A DNA stretch of 10,470 nucleotides from the NCBI GenBank assembly GCA_018241865.1, contig JAFECY010000310.1, positions 1 through 10,470 of the forward strand. Reading direction: 5' to 3'. Made by a program: the position numbers and the translations under genes. Source of the stretch: Pseudomonadota bacterium. GTDB lineage: Bacteria > Pseudomonadota > Gammaproteobacteria > Burkholderiales > Burkholderiaceae_D. The notes under the pieces are model-generated. The model was not told the origin of the DNA, did no database searches, and saw only the letters and a program-made list of their open reading frames with translations. This document shows, piece by piece, positions 1-6,382 of the stretch. Position 1 is the stretch's first letter. Every line of letters starts with the position of its first letter.

Positions 1-1
1 T

Positions 2-1000
2 GTGCTATTGGCGAACAAACACGCCACCGCCTTATTTTCCTCACTCGGCTTTCGCGATTTGCAGGATGCGCTACTGCCCTACCTGTTTTCGACCCTGAAC
101 AAGGCCGAACCGCTCAATCAAAACGCCGGCAAGCATTTCGATTGGTGGCAACTGCTCGATCTGCAATACGCGCCGATGCTGGCCGAGGGTGTCAGCGTGC
201 AAGACCAGCACGGCTGCGATTTGTTAATCAAGAGCGCGCCTAGCCGTTCGGCGGCCAATGTGCTGGCCGGTTGGATCATCAGCATCATCGACATTTCGCC
301 GATCCGTGCTGCCGAGCGCAGCCGCGACGAAACTCTGCGCTTTCTGTCGCACGACATGCGCGCGCCGCAAGCCTCGATCATCGCCCTGCTCGACTTACAA
401 AACGACCCGGTCACCGCCTTGCCGCTGGCAGAATTGTTCAGCCGCATCGAGAAAGCCTCGCGCAAGACGCTCGGACTGGCCGACAACTTCGTGCAATTGG
501 CGCGTGCCGAGTCGCAAGAGTACCGGTTGGAGGAAGTCGATTTCCAAGACTTACTGATCGACGCCACGGATGAAATGTGGTCGCTAGCCCGCAGCAAGCG
601 CATCGAGTTGGCCAGCGACATCGGCGAAGGCGAATTTCCGGTCAAGGTCGATCGTTCGCTGATGACGCGCGCGCTGGTCAACCTGATCTCGAACGCCATC
701 AACTACAGCCCGGAAAATACGCGGGTCAGTTGCAAGCTGGAAGTCTGGCCCAGCTTGGACAATTCGCACGTCGTCTGCAGCATTAGCGACCAAGGTTACG
801 GCATCGCGCCGGGCGAGCAGGTCAAGCTGTTCCGCCGTTTCCAGCGCTTGGACACACCCAACCAGCCGCACGCCGAAGGCATCGGCCTCGGGCTCGTGTT
901 CGTCAAGACCGTGGTGGAACGCCATCGCGGTCAGATCAGCTTTTCCAGCAAGGTCGGCCTCGGCACCACCTTCACCCTCAGTTTGCCGGCATCCGCTTAA
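2..1000 (+). CDS. Sensor histidine kinase, C-terminal part (5' end outside window)
   Basis: The frame is open to the left edge, so the first visible codon (GTG at 2) is probably not the true start and a sensor region is missing. The visible 332 residues begin with a PAS-like stretch (about 1-105), followed by a HisKA dimerisation helix with the phospho-acceptor H117 in LSHDMRAP. The HATPase_c domain follows: an N-box with N227 and N231 (LVNLISNAINYSPE), a G1 box with D263 (DQGYGIAP), an F-box (LFRRFQRL) and a G2 box GIGLGL at 293-298. It should autophosphorylate on the histidine and pass phosphate to a response regulator, which is not in the window. All catalytic boxes are intact. In related Betaproteobacteria kinases of this build often carry an N-terminal CHASE2 domain with membrane segments; that is a guess here. 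It lies 43 bp upstream of hemA without a clear terminator. The signal sensed is unknown. Confidence 0.93.
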   Translation: MLLANKHATALFSSLGFRDLQDALLPYLFSTLNKAEPLNQNAGKHFDWWQLLDLQYAPMLAEGVSVQDQHGCDLLIKSAPSRSAANVLAGWIISIIDISPIRAAERSRDETLRFLSHDMRAPQASIIALLDLQNDPVTALPLAELFSRIEKASRKTLGLADNFVQLARAESQEYRLEEVDFQDLLIDATDEMWSLARSKRIELASDIGEGEFPVKVDRSLMTRALVNLISNAINYSPENTRVSCKLEVWPSLDNSHVVCSISDQGYGIAPGEQVKLFRRFQRLDTPNQPHAEGIGLGLVFVKTVVERHRGQISFSSKVGLGTTFTLSLPASA

Positions 1001-1009
1001 CCCGGCGGC

Positions 1010-1036
1010 TATAATGTCGGGGTAAAAATTTTCCCC
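1010..1036 (+). promoter_or_regulatory. Putative hemA promoter -10 with a near-palindrome at the expected start of transcription
   Basis: A perfect TATAAT hexamer lies at 1010-1015 in the 43-bp gap between the kinase and hemA. No good -35 is seen at the normal spacing; the nearest match, TTGCCG at 983-988, is 21 bp away. Immediately downstream, 1019-1036 reads GGGGTAAAAATTTTCCCC, an almost perfect palindrome with one extra base in the left arm. It covers the predicted transcription start near 1022, which would suit an operator. This is inference from motif placement only. Confidence 0.45.
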
Positions 1037-1043
1037 GGAAGCA

Positions 1044-2333
1044 ATGCAATTCCTCGCCGTCGGCCTCAATCACACCACCGCGCCGCTCGCGTTGCGCGAA
1101 AAGGTGGCCTTCCCGGCTGACCAGATCGGTCAGGCGGTGGCGGCGGCGCGCACCCGATTGGCGCGCGGCAGCGTGGCGGCGACGGTGGATGAAACGGCCA
1201 TCCTCTCGACTTGCAACCGCACCGAACTCTACGTCGCCAACAAACTGCCGGGCGACGCCGACGCCGTGATGGATGCCACCGCGCATTTCCTCGCCGAATA
1301 CCACCGCTTGCCCTACGCCGAACTGCGCCCCTATCTTTACACGTTGCCGCAAGACGATGCGGTGCGCCACGCTTTCCGAGTCGCCTCCGGGCTCGATTCG
1401 ATGGTGCTGGGCGAGCCTCAGATTCTCGGCCAGATGAAAGATGCGGTGCGCCAAGCCGAAGCCGCCGGCGGCCTCGGCACCTATCTGCACCAAATGTTTC
1501 AGCGCACCTTCGCGGTCGCCAAGGAAGTCCGCAGCACCACCGCCATCGGCGAACACAGCGTGTCGATGGCAGCGGCGGCGGTACGGCTATCGCAGCGCAT
1601 CTTCGACACCATCGCCGAGCAACACGTGCTATTCATCGGCGCAGGCGAAATGATCGAGTTGTGCGCCACCCACTTCGCCGCACAAAGCCCCAAATCGCTG
1701 ACCATCGCCAACCGCACGCTGGAACGCGGCGAACATCTGGCGCACCGCTTCAACGGCCGTGCAATTCGCTTGGCCGATTTGCCGGAACAGTTGTCCCGTT
1801 TCGACATTGTGGTGTCCTCGACTGCTTCTTCGCTGCCGATCATCGGCCTCGGGTTGGTCGAACGTGCGATCAAAGCACGCCGCCACAAACCCATGTTCAT
1901 GGTCGATCTGGCGGTGCCGCGCGACATCGAAGCCGAAGTCGGTCGGCTCGACGACGTGTTTCTGTACACCGTCGATGATCTCGCCTCGGTAGTGCAAACC
2001 GGCATCGAAAATCGCCAAGCCGCGGTCGCGCAAGCCGAAGCCATTATCGAAACGCGCGTGCAATCTTTCATGCACTGGGTCGATAGTCGCGCCGTCGTGC
2101 CGCTGATTCAAGATTTGCAGGAAAGCAGCGAAACCATGCGCTTAGCCGAACTGGAACGCGCCAAAAAATTGCTGGCGCGCGGCGAAGACATCGACACCGT
2201 ACTCGACGCTCTGTCTCGCGGCTTGACCGCCAAATTCCTGCACGGCCCGCAGCAAGCGCTGCACGATGCCGACGCCGACGAGCGCGCACGACTAGCTACG
2301 CTGCTACCGCAATTGTTCCGCACCAAGCGCTAG
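1044..2333 (+). CDS. hemA: Glutamyl-tRNA reductase HemA
   Basis: HemA reduces glutamyl-tRNA(Glu) with NADPH to glutamate-1-semialdehyde, the committed step of C5-pathway tetrapyrrole (heme) synthesis in the cytoplasm. The 429-residue protein opens with the family signature [14 protein letters not shown]. It carries the catalytic cysteine as C57 in STCNRTELY (C50 in the E. coli enzyme), then the conserved block [16 protein letters not shown]. The NADPH-binding loop GAGEM is at 199-203, followed by [10 protein letters not shown] and a C-terminal helical dimerisation domain. Length is normal for the family. The ATG at 1044 gives the expected N-terminus; the ribosome site is weak (GGAAG only 2 bases upstream). 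It is followed 68 bp later by prfA, the classic hemA-prfA order, but a hairpin with a T-run lies in that gap. Confidence 0.98.
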   Translation: MQFLAVGLNHTTAPLALREKVAFPADQIGQAVAAARTRLARGSVAATVDETAILSTCNRTELYVANKLPGDADAVMDATAHFLAEYHRLPYAELRPYLYTLPQDDAVRHAFRVASGLDSMVLGEPQILGQMKDAVRQAEAAGGLGTYLHQMFQRTFAVAKEVRSTTAIGEHSVSMAAAAVRLSQRIFDTIAEQHVLFIGAGEMIELCATHFAAQSPKSLTIANRTLERGEHLAHRFNGRAIRLADLPEQLSRFDIVVSSTASSLPIIGLGLVERAIKARRHKPMFMVDLAVPRDIEAEVGRLDDVFLYTVDDLASVVQTGIENRQAAVAQAEAIIETRVQSFMHWVDSRAVVPLIQDLQESSETMRLAELERAKKLLARGEDIDTVLDALSRGLTAKFLHGPQQALHDADADERARLATLLPQLFRTKR

Positions 2334-2358
2334 CGACGTTCACTACCGCTGCCCGTGC

Positions 2359-2385
2359 GCCCGCCTGTCGCGGGCATCCTTTTTA
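2359..2385 (+). terminator. Possible intrinsic terminator or attenuator between hemA and prfA
   Basis: A perfect 6-bp all-GC stem GCCCGC (2359-2364) and GCGGGC (2370-2375), with loop CTGTC, is followed by ATCCTTTTT (2376-2384). The stem is short and the T-run starts 4 bases late, so termination would be partial. If active it would reduce read-through from hemA into prfA. Confidence 0.5.
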
Positions 2386-2401
2386 CTCCGAACGCCTACG
2401 C

Positions 2402-3484
2402 ATGAAACCCTCCCTGCTTGCCAAGCTCGATCACTTGACGCACCGACTGGCCGAAGTCGGCGATCTGTTAATCCAAGAAAACGCCACTGCCAACATGGAC
2501 AGCTATCGCAAGCTGACCCGCGAGCATGCCGAGTTGGAACCACTGGTTGCGCTCTACCACAACTATCGTCAAGCGGAAAGCGATGTCGCCACCGCGCAGG
2601 AATTGCTGGCCGATCCCGACATGAAGGCATTCGCCCAGGAAGAAATCGCCGCCGCGAAAACGCGCATGGAACAGCTCGAAGCCGACTTGCAAAAAATGTT
2701 GCTGCCGAAAGACCCGAACGACGAACGCAACATCTTCCTCGAAATCCGCGCCGGCACCGGCGGCGACGAAGCAGCCTTGTTCGCCGGCGATTTGCTGCGC
2801 ATGTACACCCGCTTCGCCGAACGCAAGCGCTGGCAAGTGGAGCTGATTTCTTCCTCGGATTCCGAACTGGGCGGCTACAAAGAAGTGATCGTGCGTCTGG
2901 TCGGCTTCGGCGCGTACTCGAAACTGAAATTTGAATCCGGCGGCCACCGCGTGCAGCGGGTTCCCGCCACCGAAACGCAAGGCCGCATCCACACCTCCGC
3001 CTGCACCGTGGCAGTGATGCCGGAAGCCGACGACGTGGAAGACGTGAACATCAATCCGGCCGATTTACGCATCGACACTTTCCGTGCCTCCGGTGCCGGC
3101 GGTCAGCACATCAACAAAACCGATTCCGCCGTGCGCATCACGCACCTGCCGACCGGCATCGTGGTCGAATGCCAAGACGACCGCAGCCAGCACAAGAACA
3201 AAGCGCAAGCGATGAAGGTACTGGCGGCGCGCATCAAGGATGGGCAATTGCGCGCGCAGCAAGCGAAAGAAGCGGCCACGCGCAAATCGCTGATCGGCTC
3301 CGGCGACCGCAGCGAACGCATCCGCACGTATAATTTCCCGCAAGGCCGCATGACCGACCACCGCATCAATCTGACGCTATACAAACTCGACTTCATCATG
3401 GACGGTGATCTGGATGAATTAACCAACGCGCTAGCAGCCGAGCACCAAGCCGAGCTGCTGGCCGAACTAGCCGAAAGCAATTGA
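2402..3484 (+). CDS. prfA: Peptide chain release factor 1 (RF1)
   Basis: RF1 recognises UAA and UAG stop codons in the ribosomal A site and triggers peptidyl-tRNA hydrolysis. The 360-residue protein has the usual family length and order: an N-terminal helical domain, the codon-recognition domain with tripeptide PAT at 188-190 (in [14 protein letters not shown]), and the catalytic GGQ at 233-235 (in [16 protein letters not shown]). The PAT tripeptide distinguishes RF1 from RF2, which has SPF. Q235 is the residue methylated by PrmC, encoded two genes downstream. The C-terminal block [20 protein letters not shown] is also typical. The ATG at 2402 gives the standard N-terminus but has no clear Shine-Dalgarno sequence. 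The gene ends in TGA, read by RF2, so RF1 would not terminate its own synthesis. Confidence 0.98.
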   Translation: MKPSLLAKLDHLTHRLAEVGDLLIQENATANMDSYRKLTREHAELEPLVALYHNYRQAESDVATAQELLADPDMKAFAQEEIAAAKTRMEQLEADLQKMLLPKDPNDERNIFLEIRAGTGGDEAALFAGDLLRMYTRFAERKRWQVELISSSDSELGGYKEVIVRLVGFGAYSKLKFESGGHRVQRVPATETQGRIHTSACTVAVMPEADDVEDVNINPADLRIDTFRASGAGGQHINKTDSAVRITHLPTGIVVECQDDRSQHKNKAQAMKVLAARIKDGQLRAQQAKEAATRKSLIGSGDRSERIRTYNFPQGRMTDHRINLTLYKLDFIMDGDLDELTNALAAEHQAELLAELAESN

Positions 3485-3489
3485 AGGAA
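3484..3489 (+). promoter_or_regulatory. Ribosome binding site that places the dsbB start
   Basis: AAGGAA at 3484-3489 overlaps the prfA stop codon. It lies 6 bases before GTG 3496 and 9 bases before ATG 3499, and downstream of the in-frame TTG at 3481, which argues against the TTG as start. Confidence 0.6.
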
Positions 3490-3498
3490 ATCATCGTG

Positions 3499-3975
3499 AT
3501 GAAATCATCCAAATCCATCCTGTTCGCCCTCGCCGTCATCGCATTCGCCTTGATCGGCGCGGCGCTCTACCTGCAACTGGTCGAACACATGTTGCCCTGC
3601 CCGCTGTGCATCATGCAGCGCTATGCCTTTCTCGCGGTAGGCGTGATCTGTTTGATCGCCGCGCTGCTGCCGCCAAAAGCGGCGCGCATCGGCGCCGGTT
3701 TCGGTTTGCTGGCCGCACTCGCGGGTGCCGGCGTGGCGATCCATCATCTATGGATACTGGCGCATCCCGGCATGTCCTGCGGCATTGACCCACTGGAAAC
3801 CGCGCTCAACAAAATTTTCAGCGCCAAACTGCTGCCTGTCCTGTTCAAAGCCGATGGCATGTGCACCGCCGATTACGCGCCGATACTCGGCCTGTCGATT
3901 CCGCAATGGTCGCTGACATGGTTCGTGATTTTGGCCATCGCACTGGGCTACATCACCTTCAAGCGCAAACGCTGA
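3499..3975 (+). CDS. dsbB: Disulfide bond formation protein B (DsbB)
   Basis: DsbB is an inner-membrane quinone reductase that re-oxidises periplasmic DsbA and passes the electrons to ubiquinone. From ATG 3499 the protein has 158 residues. Four hydrophobic segments are visible (about 7-27, 42-59, 65-85 and 136-153). The first periplasmic loop holds the CPLC redox pair C34/C37, followed by the conserved IMQR with R41. The second loop holds the other essential pair, C94 and C122. These match the four essential cysteines of E. coli DsbB. A K/R-rich C-terminus (FKRKR) faces the cytoplasm. GTG 3496 is an alternative start one codon earlier; TTG 3481 is less likely given the ribosome site position. 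It starts 14 bp after prfA and ends 15 bp before prmC, so it appears co-transcribed with them. No dsbA is in the window. Confidence 0.96.
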   Translation: MKSSKSILFALAVIAFALIGAALYLQLVEHMLPCPLCIMQRYAFLAVGVICLIAALLPPKAARIGAGFGLLAALAGAGVAIHHLWILAHPGMSCGIDPLETALNKIFSAKLLPVLFKADGMCTADYAPILGLSIPQWSLTWFVILAIALGYITFKRKR

Positions 3976-3990
3976 TGCCGCACGGCCGCC

Positions 3991-4818
3991 ATGTTTGACA
4001 TTGCCCCCGGCAGCACCTTGGCCGTCTTGCTCAAAAATGCACCGTTGCCGCCATTAGAAACGCGCATTCTGGCCGGGCATGCACTGCACCTGTCGCGCGT
4101 GCAATTGATTACCCGTGCCGACCATGCTTTCACGGCCGATGAGGCGGCGCGACTGTCGGCCTTGTTCGCGCGCCGACTGCAGGGCGAACCGATTGCCTAC
4201 CTCACCGGACAGCGCGAATTCTATGGACTGGATTTTGAGGTCACGCCCGCCGTGCTGATCCCGCGCCCGGAAACAGAATTGCTGGTCGAACTGGCCAGCG
4301 AATACCTGCCGCAACATGGCCGCATGCTCGACATGGGCACCGGCTCCGGCGCGATTGCCGTGGCGGTCGCGCATCAATGTCCCGATGCCGTCATCACGGC
4401 GCTCGACGCCAGCCACGCCGCACTCGCCATCGCGCAGCGCAACGTTCAGCGCCATCGCGCCGCCGTGCGCCTGTTGCAAAGCGATTGGTATGCCGCGCTG
4501 GGCAAGGAAATCTTCGATTTGATCGTCGCCAACCCACCTTACATCGCGCAAAACGATCCGCACCTCGCACAAGGCGACTTGCGCTTCGAGCCGGCCGATG
4601 CCCTGACCGATCATGGCGACGGCCTCGCGGCGCTGCGCCACATCATCGACGGCGCAAAAACGCATCTAACGCCGAACGGCTGGCTCTTGCTGGAGCATGG
4701 CTACGATCAAGCCGCAACGGTACGCGCCCTGCTGACTGCACAGAGTTTCGACCAAGTACAAAGCTGGCAAGACCTCGCCGGGATCGAGCGTGTCAGTGGC
4801 GGCTGTCGCCCTGCCTAG
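3991..4818 (+). CDS. prmC: Release factor glutamine methyltransferase PrmC (HemK)
   Basis: PrmC uses S-adenosylmethionine to N5-methylate the glutamine of the GGQ motif in RF1 and RF2, which raises termination efficiency. The 275-residue length is normal. An N-terminal helical domain containing GEPIAYLTGQREFYGLDF leads to the conserved VLIPRPETE. The Rossmann methyltransferase core has SAM-binding motif I DMGTGSG at 114-120 and the substrate-glutamine motif NPPY at 181-184, then NGWLLLEHGYDQ near the C-terminus. Its substrate RF1 is encoded two genes upstream and dsbB lies between. No strong ribosome site precedes the ATG, so translation may depend on coupling to dsbB. The last 26 bp overlap the 3' end of a convergent gene. 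Confidence 0.97.
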   Translation: MFDIAPGSTLAVLLKNAPLPPLETRILAGHALHLSRVQLITRADHAFTADEAARLSALFARRLQGEPIAYLTGQREFYGLDFEVTPAVLIPRPETELLVELASEYLPQHGRMLDMGTGSGAIAVAVAHQCPDAVITALDASHAALAIAQRNVQRHRAAVRLLQSDWYAALGKEIFDLIVANPPYIAQNDPHLAQGDLRFEPADALTDHGDGLAALRHIIDGAKTHLTPNGWLLLEHGYDQAATVRALLTAQSFDQVQSWQDLAGIERVSGGCRPA

Positions 4819-5734
4819 ATTGCGCCGGGTTGAACTTGCGCTTATCCGTCAGCGGATCAAACCACAAGCGCTTATCGTCGAAAGGCGTTTCCCTGACTAG
4901 ATAGGGATTGTTGATGCGAAAAATTTTGCGCGTACGCAGATGCAATTGCTCGATCTTGTGGCGCTGATATTTTTCAAATATTCGGTCGAAGCTGCCATCG
5001 GCAATCATCATCCGCATACCTTCTTCAGCACGCTGCGCCAGTTTTTGTCCTTGCGCGTTTTTTGAAAACCAGAAATACATCGGCAAGGGATAGTACAAGA
5101 CGATGCTGTCCTCGATGCGCAGATCCGGCATCGCGTGTTTTCTTTGCTCGACCTCGTCCAGCACTTCAACTGCGCCGCGCAGAAAAATGTCGAAACGCCG
5201 CTCCACCAGCATCCGAAATAAACCATCGTAGCTGGAGCCGGTAATCACCGTAAAACCATTCGACTCCAGTATCCCGACATCCACCCAGCCCGAACCTAAA
5301 CCGTAAGAAAATTTCTGCAAATCCTTGATGGATTGCACGTCGGCGAACTTGCCGAGACTGTCTCGACGCACGAGGAAAACGTTATAGCCGCCGAGATTTT
5401 TGTCCACCGGAATGCGAATCGGGATCAACTTCTTTTCAAACTCTTGCGTCGTACCCAGATACATCACCGAAATCAATTCGCTGCCCTTCATCAGCTCGGC
5501 TGTCTGACGTTTTTCACTCATCCGCGGCGAAGGCGTCATGGCATAGCCGCCATATTTCGGCCGCGTCTTTTCCAGCGCGGTTTGCAGAATTTCCCAGTGG
5601 TATTGGTAACGCACGTCGAGATCGGACTCGGGCGCGTTGTAGATGTAGGTGTAAGGCGTACTATCGGCGTGCTCCGCCAGCGCCTGCAGCGGCAAGAAGG
5701 TCACCAGCAAGGTCAGCAAGAGATAACGCGACAT
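4793..5734 (-). CDS. Periplasmic solute-binding-like protein (family 3 type), orphan
   Basis: The 313-residue product begins with a convincing Sec signal peptide, MSRYLLLTLLVTFLPLQALA, with cleavage expected after A20. The rest resembles periplasmic binding proteins of the amino-acid (SBP_bac_3) type. It has an early lobe with a conserved K/R-rich stretch (SPRMSEKRQTAELMKG), a hinge region (GGYNVFLVRRDSLGKFADVQSIKDLQ), and a C-terminal part with YYPLPMYFWFSKNAQG and the end-of-domain pattern MIADGSFDRIFEKY. Start choice is secure: a strong ribosome site (GGGAGGAGGG read on the minus strand, 5744-5735) directly precedes the ATG. No permease or ATPase gene is nearby, so it may be a stray binding protein or a sensing partner rather than part of a complete transporter. 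Ligand unknown. Its last 26 bp overlap the end of prmC. Confidence 0.85.
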   Translation of the reverse strand: MSRYLLLTLLVTFLPLQALAEHADSTPYTYIYNAPESDLDVRYQYHWEILQTALEKTRPKYGGYAMTPSPRMSEKRQTAELMKGSELISVMYLGTTQEFEKKLIPIRIPVDKNLGGYNVFLVRRDSLGKFADVQSIKDLQKFSYGLGSGWVDVGILESNGFTVITGSSYDGLFRMLVERRFDIFLRGAVEVLDEVEQRKHAMPDLRIEDSIVLYYPLPMYFWFSKNAQGQKLAQRAEEGMRMMIADGSFDRIFEKYQRHKIEQLHLRTRKIFRINNPYLVRETPFDDKRLWFDPLTDKRKFNPAQSRQGDSRH

Positions 5735-5768
5735 CCCTCCTCCCAGACATGATGCAGTGCAGCCCCAC

Positions 5769-5784
5769 GTCTATAGGTCTATAG
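5769..5784. repeat. Tandem duplication of GTCTATAG
   Basis: The 8-mer GTCTATAG occurs twice head to tail, at 5769-5776 and 5777-5784. On the minus strand each copy contains TATAGA, which resembles a -10 element for the binding-protein gene 35-50 bp downstream, but no matching -35 is visible. Confidence 0.6.
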
Positions 5785-5790
5785 GCGGGG

Positions 5791-5818
5791 CGGCGGAAGC
5801 GCGATTGCGCCTCCGCCG
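5791..5818. repeat. GC-rich stem-loop after the DUF4870 gene
   Basis: CGGCGGA (5791-5797) pairs with TCCGCCG (5812-5818). After one mismatch GCGC (5799-5802) pairs with GCGC (5807-5810) around a GATT loop, giving a 12-position stem. It begins 6 bp past the stop of the minus-strand DUF4870 gene. No T-run follows on the minus strand, so it is not a standard intrinsic terminator. It may stabilise the 3' end of that transcript or act as a weak terminator. Confidence 0.6.
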
Positions 5819-5824
5819 GCAAGA

Positions 5825-6172
5825 TTACTTTATCAAGCGCAACGCAAAGGGTACACGGAAGGGCGCGCCCTTCGATGTGGCGACGGCACCCATGATGCAA
5901 AAAACCAAGTGGCAGATACCAACCACCGGCAAGATCAACAAACCAATCAAAATCATCGAAGTAACTACACCAGCGACATACCCGATACAAGCGGTAATCG
6001 ACCAATTCAAGGCTTCTTTGGACTGATCTAGGACATAGGCATCGTCCTTCTTAATCAGATAGACCACCAAACTGGGAATGAATCCAAAAAAGATGGAACC
6101 GATCCAGACCAGCAGGGCTGTGTTTTTGGATTCTTGGGAAAGTTCCTGAGTTTGCGTAACGTCGCCATCCAT
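5825..6172 (-). CDS. Small DUF4870-type membrane protein
   Basis: From the preferred ATG at 6172 the product has 115 residues. It has a polar, acidic and Gln-rich N-terminus (1-17), then hydrophobic segments at about 18-40 and 56-98, the second long enough for two helices. Between them is the family-typical sequence VVYLIKKDDAYVLDQSKEALNWSIT, in which the 'vldqskEALN' pattern marks DUF4870/Tic20-like proteins. Function of the family is not established. An upstream in-frame ATG at 6220 would add 16 residues, but a good ribosome site lies just before 6172, which decides the start. It lies 90 bp upstream of the binding-protein gene on the same strand, so the two may be co-transcribed. Confidence 0.85.
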   Translation of the reverse strand: MDGDVTQTQELSQESKNTALLVWIGSIFFGFIPSLVVYLIKKDDAYVLDQSKEALNWSITACIGYVAGVVTSMILIGLLILPVVGICHLVFCIMGAVATSKGAPFRVPFALRLIK

Positions 6173-6179
6173 GTGCTGC

Positions 6180-6186
6180 CCTCCCT
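6180..6186 (-). promoter_or_regulatory. Ribosome binding site that places the DUF4870 start
   Basis: On the minus strand AGGGAGG (6186-6180) lies 7 bases before the ATG at 6172. No comparable site precedes the in-frame ATG at 6220. Confidence 0.7.
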
Positions 6187-6232
6187 TAATGATTACCGGC
6201 GATTCAAGGGCATCGCCCATAGCCCGGAGGTC

Positions 6233-6263
6233 ATTGTAAGCGCAATAATGGCTGGTTTGGCAA
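6233..6263 (-). promoter_or_regulatory. Candidate promoter for the DUF4870 gene
   Basis: Read on the minus strand, TTGCCA (6263-6258; 5 of 6 to TTGACA) and TACAAT (6238-6233; 5 of 6 to TATAAT) are 19 bp apart, slightly longer than ideal. It would give a leader of about 54 bases before the ATG at 6172. Confidence 0.4.
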
Positions 6264-6284
6264 GCTGAATATTTCCGCTTTATT
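6257..6284 (+). promoter_or_regulatory. Candidate promoter for tex, overlapping the divergent one
   Basis: TTGGCA (6257-6262; 5 of 6 to consensus) and TTTATT (6279-6284; 4 of 6) are 16 bp apart. The -35 shares TTGGCAA with the -35 of the minus-strand promoter. An alternative -10 closer to tex is TATCAT at 6345-6350, with only a poor -35 (CTGGCG at 6322-6327). The 162-bp divergent gap contains no gene. Confidence 0.3.
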
Positions 6285-6382
6285 CGCCCTGCAATCCAAA
6301 TTTTCCGTCACTCTGTCAAGACTGGCGGATTCGCCCGGATTGCGTATCATGTTCGGCTCGTTTCCCTTCACTCTGAATCCGC

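Noticed and set aside
2..1000. Treating the kinase as a complete short gene starting at base 2
   Set aside because: The frame is open to the window edge and no ribosome site can be seen, so truncation by the window is the simpler reading.
584..1556. Long open frames on the minus strand opposite the kinase and hemA
   Set aside because: They are antisense to genes with clear family motifs, have low-complexity composition typical of high-GC shadow frames, and lack ribosome sites.
3481..3498. TTG at 3481 as the dsbB start, overlapping the prfA stop
   Set aside because: The ribosome site at 3484-3489 lies downstream of it, and the extra residues are not typical of DsbB.
6173..6220. ATG at 6220 as the start of the DUF4870 gene
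   Set aside because: The strong AGGGAGG site falls inside this extension and is correctly spaced for the ATG at 6172.
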